A stretch of DNA of 64,000 nucleotides, taken from Bacillota bacterium. Its GTDB lineage: Bacteria; Bacillota; Clostridia; Acetivibrionales; DSM-1351. Of this stretch, positions 46,477-55,114 are shown one piece after another. The stretch lies in assembly GCA_023398105.1 (NCBI GenBank), contig JAEWST010000005.1, forward strand, positions 55,268 through 119,267, read 5' to 3'. The notes below the pieces were generated by a model. It saw nothing but the letters and a program-made list of their open reading frames with translations. It searched no databases and had not been told where the DNA came from. Position 1 is the stretch's first letter. Each line of letters begins with the position of its first letter. Made by a program: the position numbers and the translations under genes.

Positions 46477-48186
46477 TTAATAACTTCTAATTTTCTCCGA
46501 TAAGTATTTATCCTGATATTCCTGTGGCGAATAGCCAGTTATTTTTCTAAAAAACCTTGAAAAGGATGCTGCTGATTCATATCCCACAAGCTTGGCAACT
46601 TCATTTATTTTCATATTCCCTTTTTCTAGATTTTCCTTTGCCTTTTTTATGCGTGCATTGTCAATATATTCCGATAAGTTTGTTCCCATAATTTGCTTAT
46701 ACAATCGAGAAAGATAGGACGGGTTCAAAAAAACCTTCTCAGCAAGTCTAACCAGTGATAGCTCCTCACTTAGGTGTTCTTCAACATATTTCTGAATATA
46801 TGTAATTGTATTGTCTGCCCTCTTTTCCTGTTCTGCACTCTGAATTGTAAAAATAACTTTTGAAAGCTGATAAATATACGCTATCTCTTCTTTCCAAGTT
46901 TTGCGGTTATCTAATTTCATTAATCTTGATATATCTATCAATGAAGAAATCTTTTCATTAAGTCTATAGCGGTTAATGTAGGACAAAATACTTAGTGCTA
47001 CCTTGCAGTATGCTTCAATAGCTGCATTACAGCTTTTATTGTTAACTAATTCAATAGGCTCCAGCAGTTTTGACAGTACCTCAAAATATTTATCCATCTG
47101 CCCTGACTCAAGATACATTTCAATTGTATCCAGCTTCCATTGTCTAACAGCTTCAAGGACTTCTAAATTACTCTCCTCCTCTTTCTCATCACTTACGTTG
47201 GCAATACCATCGTTTATCTCACTATCAATTAATAACATCTCAATTCCTGTACCAATCCTATAATTGAGTAGTTGAGTAAGGGAAATATACTTTTTTGACA
47301 CCTCTTCCCAACCGCAGGGCTGTCCGCTTAAGGCAAAGCTTATTGAAGCACCGAGAGATTCCAAACATGCAGTTTGTATAGCTTCCAGCGTTCCCTTTAG
47401 AAAGGGTACAACTCTCTCATATAAAACCGTTACATCTTTTCTAACCTGCTCATCGATAAATGAATCTTCTCTAGGCTGTGCAAATAATATTAGTCTATAG
47501 TTTTCATCCAGCACACAAGCACTCATAATTTTTGTACTTAAATAATTATTTATTATTATCCGTACTGAATACAAGTATTGTATTTTATCCCAGTATAAAA
47601 ACTCAGAAGATAGGTTATTAACCTGTCCTAGAAGCAGCAGTACGGGCTTATCATGGAACATTTGAATATCCAGTTGTTCAAACACTGACTTACTAATACT
47701 TACTGATTTATCCTCATTAATCAAATGGATGAAATAATCCTTTTGAAACAGCTCCAATGCAATATTTACCTGCTCCTTTGCCCTATTAAGCAAATCCTCT
47801 GCTTTTATTTCTGTTCGTATGTCTTCAATGGCATTTTCTACTGCACAAACTACTTTATCTATATCCTCGTTTTTCAAAATATAACTGACTCTGTTATGTT
47901 GAATTGCTTTATAAACATACTCAAATTCGTCATAACCCGTTAGAAATATAACCCTGCACTGAGGCCAGTTTCTATGTATTTCATCCAATAACTGCATACC
48001 ACTAATCCCCGGCATCATTATGTCCGTTATAACTATGTCAATTCTTGTTCTTTTCAGCCAATGAATTGCTCCTTCCCCTGAATACGCCTTATAAATATCT
48101 AAATCAAAATTATTCATACTACTGAAAATTTCAAATAAGCCATTAACTATTATTGCTTCATCATCTACTATTAGCAATCTGTACAT
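46477..48186 (-). CDS. response regulator with AraC-type output domain (YesN-like)
   Basis: A 569-residue regulator. The receiver domain has the acid pair in LLIVDDEAII, phosphoacceptor Asp in IDIVITDIMMPGISG (about residue 55) and the KPF-position replaced by ILKNED. A ~300-residue middle region has no clear domain. The C-terminus has two AraC helix-turn-helices (LAEKVFLNPSYLSRLYKQIMG and VAKLVGYESAASFSRFFRKITG). It likely activates the adjacent binding-protein and dockerin genes. The start is ATG 48186, but the good AAAGGAGG lies 38 bases upstream and instead serves a 17-codon reading frame that overlaps this start. Confidence 0.88.
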   Translation of the reverse strand: MYRLLIVDDEAIIVNGLFEIFSSMNNFDLDIYKAYSGEGAIHWLKRTRIDIVITDIMMPGISGMQLLDEIHRNWPQCRVIFLTGYDEFEYVYKAIQHNRVSYILKNEDIDKVVCAVENAIEDIRTEIKAEDLLNRAKEQVNIALELFQKDYFIHLINEDKSVSISKSVFEQLDIQMFHDKPVLLLLGQVNNLSSEFLYWDKIQYLYSVRIIINNYLSTKIMSACVLDENYRLILFAQPREDSFIDEQVRKDVTVLYERVVPFLKGTLEAIQTACLESLGASISFALSGQPCGWEEVSKKYISLTQLLNYRIGTGIEMLLIDSEINDGIANVSDEKEEESNLEVLEAVRQWKLDTIEMYLESGQMDKYFEVLSKLLEPIELVNNKSCNAAIEAYCKVALSILSYINRYRLNEKISSLIDISRLMKLDNRKTWKEEIAYIYQLSKVIFTIQSAEQEKRADNTITYIQKYVEEHLSEELSLVRLAEKVFLNPSYLSRLYKQIMGTNLSEYIDNARIKKAKENLEKGNMKINEVAKLVGYESAASFSRFFRKITGYSPQEYQDKYLSEKIRSY

Positions 48187-48231
48187 AATATATCCATGCA
48201 AATATAAAACACATGGACTAAGTCACCTCCT

Positions 48232-49995
48232 TTACTGTATTTGATAATCTGTGCCTAACTCCTTACTAAAGGGGATTTCTATTCTCAATATCACTTTCAG
48301 TCCGCCCATTTCACTTTTAGAAACCAGTACCCCACTGTTTTGACCGTATTCCAATCTTATTCTGCGGTGAATATTAATTAAAGCTGTAGTTTCAATATCA
48401 TTTCCTTTATACATAAGTGCATTTTCTAGTTCCATAATACCATTATCTGTCATACCACAGCCATTATCCTCAACAATTATATCCAGCTTATTTTCATTTT
48501 CCTTAAACTCAACAGATATAATCCTGATACTCTCAGATTTTTTCAAGCCATGATTAAAGGTATTTTCAATAATAGGCTGAAGAATAAGCCTTGGAACTTT
48601 AAATTCACTGTACTTCTTAGGATATTCTCCAAACTTAATCTCCAAGGTCAACGAAAACCTCATCAGTTGAATTTCAGTGTAAACCTTAGCATGTTTAACT
48701 TCCTCGCTAAGACATATCTTGTCTGATGAATTTCTTGTTATAAATTGAAAGTATTCACCAAGCCTCTTTGTAAAAATAGCCAAATTCTCATCGCCTGTTT
48801 TAGCCATTGTATTGATTGCAAAAAAACTATTGTATAAAAAATGAGGGTTAATCTGAGCTTGTAACTGCTTCAGTTCAGCTCTCTGCATCAGAATTTTCTG
48901 GTTATAAACCTGATCAATTAGTGTATTTAAATTTTTCATCATTTTGTTAAAATATTTATAGAGATATCCGAATTCATCATTTAGACCATGTTGAATATTA
49001 ACCTGTAAATCACCATTTTCAACCTTATGAAAGGATTTCACTAGTTTTAGCAACGGTTTATGAATTACTTTATAGGTTGACATAGCATAAATTAAAATGA
49101 TACAAATAACTGCTATAGAAAAGACCCATGCCCATATATAAAAGCTGCGGACAGGTTTTTTCATTACTGCTTCAGGAATATATTTTAAACAAATCATGTT
49201 CAAATATTCTGATTTCACATGTAGTATGTAATTTGCCTTTTTATCAATTTTATATAGCTTCATTCCTTTAGTACTACTTGAAAATATATCGTTGATAATT
49301 TCTTTATTAACTAGCTGTTTAGAATTCTCTGCCTGATTAATAATAACCTCACTATCAGCAATATCTATCAGAACAGAACCACTTTCATCATAAATATTAA
49401 ACTTACTCAAAGCTTGTATAAAAGCTTGTCTGTTTAACTCTATACTAATTATATAATCAGGGGATTGCTTAATATTGTTGTTTTGCTGAAAGGTACTTAA
49501 GAAAAGCCCTTCTTTATATCTGATAATTTGTGCTCCTTTTATACCTGATGCAGACCTGATATTTTCATACATTTCATTGTCTAAATCATTAACGCCGTTA
49601 TTAGAAGATATAGTTTTTTTTATAGGATTGACATGTACGCTAACATCTTTTATATAATTACTGCTGTTCTTTATTGTAACCAACCTCTGATGAAGCTGCC
49701 TCATGCTTTCATTTATCTCATACTGCCCCATAATTCTGTATCTAGCTGAAAGCTTATTGATGTTTTCATCATTGAGACAATCATACTGAAGAATTTTTAT
49801 TCTATCTATCTCCATTTCAAGGCTTTCAAGGTAAAAAGAAACTTGTGCAATATTTGCTTTTGAAATTTCATTCTTAACATTATGCAGACTCCATTTATAT
49901 ATATACATTCCCAACATATATATAGGAATCATCACAAGCAGAAAAGTAATAACCAGTCTAAATAAAATACTTTCCCGAAATTTAGTGAACTTCAA
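48232..49995 (-). CDS. YesM-like sensor histidine kinase
   Basis: A 587-residue membrane kinase. The first helix is at about 12-32 and the second near 285-305, enclosing a ~250-residue extracellular sensor. A HAMP domain follows (VIHKPLLKLVKSFHKVENGDL), then the His_kinase block with phosphoacceptor in LQAQINPHFLYNSFFAI and an HATPase domain with N box IIENTFNHGLKK and G box VEDNGCGMTDNG. It should phosphorylate the downstream response regulator when the external signal or ligand-loaded binding protein is sensed. Start TTG 49995 with GAGGTGA. It opens the kinase-regulator-binding-protein run. Confidence 0.92.
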   Translation of the reverse strand: MKFTKFRESILFRLVITFLLVMIPIYMLGMYIYKWSLHNVKNEISKANIAQVSFYLESLEMEIDRIKILQYDCLNDENINKLSARYRIMGQYEINESMRQLHQRLVTIKNSSNYIKDVSVHVNPIKKTISSNNGVNDLDNEMYENIRSASGIKGAQIIRYKEGLFLSTFQQNNNIKQSPDYIISIELNRQAFIQALSKFNIYDESGSVLIDIADSEVIINQAENSKQLVNKEIINDIFSSSTKGMKLYKIDKKANYILHVKSEYLNMICLKYIPEAVMKKPVRSFYIWAWVFSIAVICIILIYAMSTYKVIHKPLLKLVKSFHKVENGDLQVNIQHGLNDEFGYLYKYFNKMMKNLNTLIDQVYNQKILMQRAELKQLQAQINPHFLYNSFFAINTMAKTGDENLAIFTKRLGEYFQFITRNSSDKICLSEEVKHAKVYTEIQLMRFSLTLEIKFGEYPKKYSEFKVPRLILQPIIENTFNHGLKKSESIRIISVEFKENENKLDIIVEDNGCGMTDNGIMELENALMYKGNDIETTALINIHRRIRLEYGQNSGVLVSKSEMGGLKVILRIEIPFSKELGTDYQIQ

Positions 49996-50369
49996 TATAT
50001 CACCTCGTTGTTATTAGTATAGCAATGCAAGTAGTTCCTTTTTTCCTCTATAGCATTAATTTCCAACTTGCTTATCCTACTGACACTTCTTTGTCAAATT
50101 TTGTTATAACGCCTATTATAAGTTTTTATACTACGTTTTCTTACAAAAACAATTAATTAAATATATTACATTACCTGTTTTCTACATAATACATTATATT
50201 TCATTAATTATTTACATACAAGTCACATGTTCATCAAACAATTCAAATAGTATGACAAATTTTCTAAATATATGCTGTACATATGCTAATAAAACTAAAT
50301 ACTCAAAATATAATATTAATTTAATGATATAATAAAATAAGCCATACCTCAATTGGTACAGCCCTTAAG
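49996..50369. other. AT-rich intergenic region upstream of the kinase gene
   Basis: I see no gene, hairpin or repeat I can name here. It must contain the promoter of the kinase operon. Confidence 0.4.
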
Positions 50370-50453
50370 TTAGTTTATAACGCCTCGTTTTAATTTTCTG
50401 TGAATATATCTTTTTAAAATAGCATAATCTATTGCATTAACTTTAAGAGCTTT
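50370..50453 (-). pseudogene. dockerin relic (3' end of a lost cellulosomal gene)
   Basis: On the minus strand, reading toward a TAA at 50370-50372, the frame gives LKVNAIDYAILKRYIHRKL then KRGVIN. VNAIDYAILKRYI is the loop end and helix of a type I dockerin repeat, like [13 protein letters not shown] in the SGNH-dockerin protein. Upstream the frame is soon broken by stops and merges with a dispersed sequence (GTCAATTACTATCGGCTAA, also at 10439-10457). So only the last dockerin repeat survives. Confidence 0.7.
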
Positions 50454-50517
50454 AGCCGATAGTAATTGACTATTTTATCAAAAATATTTATAATGACTTT
50501 AAAGCTTTTAGCTGTGT

Positions 50518-50542
50518 CACGGAAGGATAAAAGCCTGGGAGG
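50518..50542 (+). promoter_or_regulatory. ykkC-like riboswitch 3' half motif upstream of gdx
   Basis: CACGGAAGGATAAAAGCCTG followed by GGAGG resembles the conserved 3' block of ykkC-class RNAs (guanidine-I and relatives). It lies about 140 bp upstream of a SugE/Gdx-type guanidinium exporter gene, the classic partner of guanidine riboswitches. The 5' conserved half (the GGGUUCCG and GGUCCGAGAG blocks) is not seen upstream, so this may be a decayed or unusual form. Confidence 0.4.
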
Positions 50543-50684
50543 TATAAAGATGATATCTTTCAGGTTTTATTTTATTAGGAAGGAATTAAGGTTGAAAGAA
50601 ATTACTAATACATTTAAAGGAGGTGCCGAGTCCATGTCATTTCCTTTGTAGTTCTTGTGTAGAATGTGGGACATGGACATATTT

Positions 50685-51008
50685 ATGGCTTGGTTTTATT
50701 TAATAATCGCAGGAGTTTTTGAAGTAGTTTGGGCAATTGGGTTAAAATACTCTAACGGCTTTACAAAGCTTTATCCGTCTTTGATTACTATAGGTGGAAT
50801 GTTAATAAGCTTTTATTTATTGTCACTTGCAACTAAATCCCTTCCAATTGGCACAGCCTATGCTATATGGACTGGAATTGGAGCTTTAGGTGCAGTATTG
50901 CTGGGAATAGTCCTTTTTAATGAGCCTCTTAATATTTCACGTATTTTTTTTCTTTGTCTTTTACTGATTGGAATAATTGGGCTGAAAATGACTGCGTCAG
51001 CGAATTGA
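50685..51008 (+). CDS. gdx: SMR family transporter, guanidinium exporter type (Gdx/SugE)
   Basis: A 107-residue, four-helix small multidrug resistance protein: MAWFYLIIAGVFEVVWAIGLKYS has the essential Glu13 and the WAxGLKYS motif of the SugE/Gdx branch. TAYAIWTGIGALGAVLLGI is the helix 3 signature (WxGxG). Gdx proteins export guanidinium by proton antiport as antiparallel dimers. In-frame starts also exist at 50664 and 50673, but none has a strong ribosome site; the AAAGGAGG at 50620 instead serves a 5-codon frame ending at 50651, so coupling is possible. A 9-bp inverted repeat GTCCATGTC / GACATGGAC (50632-50679) overlaps the start. Confidence 0.88.
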   Translation: MAWFYLIIAGVFEVVWAIGLKYSNGFTKLYPSLITIGGMLISFYLLSLATKSLPIGTAYAIWTGIGALGAVLLGIVLFNEPLNISRIFFLCLLLIGIIGLKMTASAN

Positions 51009-51017
51009 GTAAATAGA

Positions 51018-51036
51018 GGGACGGTTCTTGAATTGA
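51018..51036 (+). repeat. direct repeat, copy 1
   Basis: GGGACGGTTCTTGAATTGA, identical to 52473-52491. The two copies bracket the broken helicase gene and XRE regulator. Confidence 0.7.
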
Positions 51037-51124
51037 ATTTCTAATATTGAACCTGCTGAACGGTTGCAAACATGACTAGGATTACAATTAAATAAATGGC
51101 TTTGCCTCCGAAATAAAAAAAGTT

Positions 51125-51163
51125 TAGGCTGAAATACTACTATATTACAGATATTTCAGCCTA
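51125..51163. terminator. bidirectional terminator between gdx and the broken helicase gene
   Basis: A perfect 12-bp stem TAGGCTGAAATA / TATTTCAGCCTA with a 15-base loop, and a T-run on the minus-strand side. Confidence 0.8.
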
Positions 51164-51177
51164 ATGTTTATACATTT

Positions 51178-51977
51178 TTATAAATGTGTAACGCCCTCAG
51201 TATCGGTATATCTTACCGCCTCTTTTGAGAACTCTTCTTTTTTATTGGCTATAATATACGCAGCACCGCCAACATCCCTGAATCTCTTTTGTCCAAATTA
51301 TTGTAAAGGGTAATAAAATATATAAACTCGGGTGTATTCTCTTTATACAACACCTGCATATGTTCAAGAACCTTATTTTTCACATCTTCTACAGCTGTTT
51401 TGTCATTCCAAAGTTCATTGAAGGAATTGAGAAAACCAACGGTGTATTCCTTCCCATATAAACACATATTGCTGTCTAGTCTATTTGAAGAAGTAATGCC
51501 TAAACCATCAGATGTAAAATCAACAGTACCATTTATGGAAATATTTTCTTCATCATTTTCAATGTAAACCAGCCTAGGGTGAGCAGGATTTGATTCCCTT
51601 AAGGATTTAATCTCTGCCTTTTCAGAAAGCCACTTAGCACATTCTTTTGCTATTGCAGCTTGTTTCATTTCGTTTCTTAATTTTATCTCAAATTCATTAC
51701 CTGATAGCTTTTTATCAGTAGCATGTTCTATATAAAACTCTCTAATCATCTCCATATCTTTTTTCACAAAGGTTGGTTCTGTGAATATAAATCGCATATT
51801 ATCTATTTTGCTCAATTCTTTTTTTAATTCTGCAAATGCATATATAGTAAAATATGCTGATATAACTGAAAGCTTTGAACCTTTTTTCAGTTCCTTCTTC
51901 AATTCATCAGCAACTTTATTTTTTTTATTGTCCAATATTTTAGGAATTCTCAAAAACCTCACCGCCTTATTATGCAA
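51178..51977 (-). pseudogene. truncated PLD-like/SNF2-type helicase gene
   Basis: The first ~235 residues match the N-terminal phospholipase D-like region that precedes the helicase domain in large SNF2/DEAD-type defence helicases: KGSKLSVISAYFTIYAFAELKKEL, PAHPRLVYIENDEEN and GSSNRLDSN-type segments, then ENTPEFIYFITLYN, where a helicase domain normally follows. Here the frame continues only as NNLDKRDSGMLAVLRIL and stops at 51249. In the next frame a conserved-looking tail RDVGGAAYIIANKKEEFS runs on to a stop at 51178. An internal deletion joining the two ends of a longer gene explains both. The PLD identity is from pattern only. Confidence 0.6.
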
Positions 51978-51978
51978 T

Positions 51979-52200
51979 CTATTTTTTAAGTCTTATATCA
52001 TCATCTACATAATCAACAATATCACCTATGTTACATTTTAGTTCTTTGCAAATCTTCCCCAATATATCCATATTTACTTTTTCGTTTTTAGAAAGTCGAG
52101 ACAGGGTGTTAGGGCTAATGTTAATTTTATCTCGCAGCTCAACCTTTTTCATATTTTTATCTATTAGAAGCTTCCATAGTTTGTTATAACTAAATCCCAT
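51979..52200 (-). CDS. XRE-family helix-turn-helix regulator
   Basis: A 73-residue Cro/CI-type regulator: MGFSYNKLWKLLIDKNMKK, then VELRDKINISPNTLSRLSKNE (the helix-turn-helix) and ILGKICKELKCNIGDIVDYV. It belongs to the small group similar to YozG/ phage Cro regulators. ATG 52200 lies nine bases after GGAGG; the frame is open further upstream. It ends one base from the start of the broken helicase gene, so it was probably co-transcribed with and controlled that gene. Its target is now perhaps lost. Confidence 0.85.
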   Translation of the reverse strand: MGFSYNKLWKLLIDKNMKKVELRDKINISPNTLSRLSKNEKVNMDILGKICKELKCNIGDIVDYVDDDIRLKK

Positions 52201-52319
52201 GTACATCACCCTCCGTAAAATTACAATTTCTGCTATTAATGCTAACATATATTATTTGTAAATTCAATATTTTTAGTATACTTTGAGGGATTTTAGGTAT
52301 AATATACATAAAAATCAAA

Positions 52320-52439
52320 TGCAACTCAGGTATATATTTCATACCTATTGCAGATATAAATAATATCGAACGTGAAAAATCTAGAACAGTAGTTCGCTCT
52401 GAAAAAGGCGACTACATTACATGGGAAGGTATAGAATAA
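52320..52439 (+). pseudogene. possible 3' remnant of a lost gene
   Basis: On the plus strand a 39-codon frame without start gives ADINNIEREKSRTVVRSEKG then DYITWEGIE before TAA. The sequence has coding-like composition in an otherwise non-coding stretch. I do not recognise the family. It may equally be chance. Confidence 0.25.
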
Positions 52440-52472
52440 ATTTAATATATAGACAGTATATAGGTAAATCTT

Positions 52473-52491
52473 GGGACGGTTCTTGAATTGA
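52473..52491 (+). repeat. direct repeat, copy 2
   Basis: GGGACGGTTCTTGAATTGA, identical to 51018-51036 and in the same orientation. Confidence 0.7.
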
Positions 52492-52536
52492 TTAGGATTT
52501 TTTATACAATTTACTTAATTATTGTACACTAATATT

Positions 52537-52578
52537 AAAACCCTCAAAGTGTTATATTTTAACATCCTTGAGGGTTTT
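52537..52578. terminator. bidirectional terminator after the HD gene
   Basis: An 11-bp stem AAAACCCTCAA / TTGAGGGTTTT with further pairing inside, T-rich on both sides. Confidence 0.75.
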
Positions 52579-52589
52579 ATTATGTAGCG

Positions 52590-53151
52590 TTAAAGCACTT
52601 TTTCATTCCGTTCCTTTAATTCGTTAAATAATTCTTCATATGTTTTATAAAAAGCTTTTGGAATATCCTTTTCCAGTCTACGCCAATATTTTTTTATTAC
52701 TTTTAAACTTCTCTGGCACTTATCTTGGGCATCTTCTTTCCCCTTGTTAAATTTGTCCAGCTTATCACATATTCGTAAAACTGCAGCCTCCATTGCATAC
52801 TTTTTGTTTGGTTTAAATTTCTCTGTATGTGCTTTAATAATATTACAAACAGGGTCTTTATAGGTCAACCCATACTCTGATAATACTGAAAAAGCTTTTT
52901 TATGATGATTCTTTCTTTTATCACCATATTCATCATACTTTGAAATATCATGCAACCAAGCCGCTTTATGTAAAATATGTTCATCTAAATACAATCTACT
53001 TTCAAACACACTACATAAGGAAACTACTCTTATAGTATGTTGTACTAATTTATGCTTTTTTTCTTCATTTAACTTTAGCTTCTTTATATAGTCATAAAAA
53101 ATACTTTCAGCAGTAATATTATCAACCTTCTTTATTTTCTTTATAATTCAT
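52590..53151 (-). pseudogene. HD-domain hydrolase with a disrupted 5' end
   Basis: The clear frame from 53009 (GTG) gives 139 residues with WLHDISKYDEYG (the HD pair), IIKAHTEKF and AVLRICDKLDKFNKG (last aspartate). Upstream, the same frame continues as coding-like VDNITAESIFYDYIKKLKLN and KHKLVQHTIRVVSLC, which holds the first metal-binding histidine of the HD fold, but it reaches a stop at about 53147 with no ATG/GTG/TTG before it. An ATG at 53151 lies in another frame and would need a one-base shift. So this is a frameshifted gene, a sequencing error, or one with an unusual start. Confidence 0.55.
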
Positions 53152-53200
53152 TTTCACCACACATACTACATTTAGATATACTATATGCTTTATCACACGG

Positions 53201-54475
53201 CTATAAATTGGAAGCCATTAGTTTATCATTTGAGGAAATAGCTTCGTTATAGGCAACAACTGTTTTTTGGGCTACAGTTTCCCATTTAAAGCAGTTTTCT
53301 ACGTAGCGTTTCCCATTTTCAGCAACTTCTTGAAATCTTTCCTTATTGTCCATTATATATGCAAGCTTTGCACCAATTTTTCCAGGCTGTTTTCCATCAA
53401 CATAAAATGCACAGGATTTGTTTTCATATTCTGCAAATAACTTAGAATATCCATATCCTAAAATTACAAGTTTACCAAGTGACATCGCCTCAGTGATAGC
53501 CATACCAAAGGGTTCCTTGGTGATTGATGGAAATATGCATACATCAGCTATTGCATAGTGATATAAAAGACTTTTTGTGTCAATTGTTTTATAATATGCA
53601 TGAATTTCTTTTTCCAAACCATAACAATTTATTAATGAGCGAACTTTAGAATTTTTTCCTGAACCTACTAAGATAAGCTTGACTTTATGTCCATTCCTAA
53701 CTAATATTTGAATTGCTTTAATGAGGTTAAAAACACCCTTGTCCTCTGTCAGTTCTCCTACATAAAGGATTACTTTTAAATTGTCACTTATATGTAGTTC
53801 TTTTTTAAGATTAGCTGCCTTTTGTTTAACAAAAGAGCTATTTATATCAGTATTCTGAAACATTTCAACTTCATAGCCATTAGGTATTATTTTTAGCTTT
53901 TCTGGATTTATTCCAAAACTTATGTTTTCTGCGTACATCTCCTCAGTAAACACAATTATCTTTGTAGAAAGCTTTTCCATAGCACTTTCGGTAAGTTCCA
54001 CTAATTTGAGTGGATCATGCCTCCACCAGCTAGACATTCTGGCAAATTCTCCACTGTGTTTGTGAAAAACAACAGGAACACCAAGCCAGCGTGCACACAA
54101 AAAGCCTGTAACACTATGAATCAAACTGTGAATCACTATTACATCAAATGCTTTTTCTTTGTGACATTTTCTTATAAGTCTACAGAATTGAAAATTATTG
54201 ATAAAAACATTTATAAATAATAATAGACGGCTTAGAAAAGATAATTTTACCTTTTCTCTAATTTTCATTACAATCTTTTGAATAGAATTCATTGGTCTGT
54301 AAACAGTAATACCATTTATATCCTGCTGTCGGGGTAAATATCCTGTATTAGTTGTAAAAACAGTCATACTAGTGTTTTCAACTTTATTAATATATTTAAT
54401 ACCCATCTCAGCATATCTGCCTACCCCACTGCGGATATTTGGTGGAAATTCATTTATTAAAATAGCAATTTCCAT
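53201..54475 (-). CDS. family 4 (GT-B) glycosyltransferase
   Basis: About 424 residues. The N-terminal half begins MEIAILINEFPPNIRSGVGR with the glycine-rich acceptor loop, and PVVFHKHSGEFARMSSWW near residue 120. The C-terminal half has ILYVGELTEDKGVFNLIKAI and the E-x7-E motif region FPSITKEPFGMAITEAMSLG, which bind the nucleotide-sugar. It likely adds a hexose to a polysaccharide or glycolipid. Start ATG 54475 lies about nine bases after GAGGTG; the frame extends upstream. No other glycan genes are adjacent. Confidence 0.88.
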   Translation of the reverse strand: MEIAILINEFPPNIRSGVGRYAEMGIKYINKVENTSMTVFTTNTGYLPRQQDINGITVYRPMNSIQKIVMKIREKVKLSFLSRLLLFINVFINNFQFCRLIRKCHKEKAFDVIVIHSLIHSVTGFLCARWLGVPVVFHKHSGEFARMSSWWRHDPLKLVELTESAMEKLSTKIIVFTEEMYAENISFGINPEKLKIIPNGYEVEMFQNTDINSSFVKQKAANLKKELHISDNLKVILYVGELTEDKGVFNLIKAIQILVRNGHKVKLILVGSGKNSKVRSLINCYGLEKEIHAYYKTIDTKSLLYHYAIADVCIFPSITKEPFGMAITEAMSLGKLVILGYGYSKLFAEYENKSCAFYVDGKQPGKIGAKLAYIMDNKERFQEVAENGKRYVENCFKWETVAQKTVVAYNEAISSNDKLMASNL

Positions 54476-54780
54476 CTGTATAATCACCTCTTCAATCAAT
54501 AAAAATATTAATTCAACTATTTCTTACTCAAAATCTCTGTTTGTTACTTATAGATAAGTTTATTGATTGCAATATATTATATATTGCTAGTAATAATGAC
54601 TACACTATAATGCTTTTTGCACAGAAACTGATAAGTCCACCCATTTAGTGAATTTAATTTAATGTAGCATAAAAACACACTCCACCATTCAACTCATTTT
54701 TTAGCAAATGCTATTAAATTTTCATACAAATAGATGTAATACTAGATGCACAACAAATTCTTGAATAAGTTTAATTTCTG

Positions 54781-54856
54781 TGGAGCTGGTGAGCGGAATC
54801 GAACCGCTGACCTGCTGATTACGAATCAGCTGCACTACCGACTGTGCTACACCAGC
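54781..54856 (-). tRNA. tRNA-Thr (anticodon CGT)
   Basis: A complete 76-nt cloverleaf on the minus strand: acceptor stem GCTGGTG / CACCAGC, D arm, anticodon stem GCTGA / TCAGC around TTCGTAA (anticodon CGT, reading ACG), T arm with GGTTCGATTCC, and an encoded 3' CCA. It is surrounded by AT-rich DNA with no other gene. Confidence 0.96.
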
Positions 54857-55114
54857 AATTATTCACTCCCATTAAACATAGTAAATATTTGTTAATATTA
54901 CCACAAACATTATTTTATCATCATAAAAACCAAAAAACAATACATATAACAATTATAATTACTATTAATTACAATTTTAGTTAGCCTATTACTAAAGTCA
55001 ATTACTATTGGCAATAAACATCCATCAATCATAAAAAAGAGCCCTAAGCTTAGAATATATTATATATTCACAATCTTAGAACTCCTTAATGCTTTTCTAA
55101 CGCTAAACGTACAA

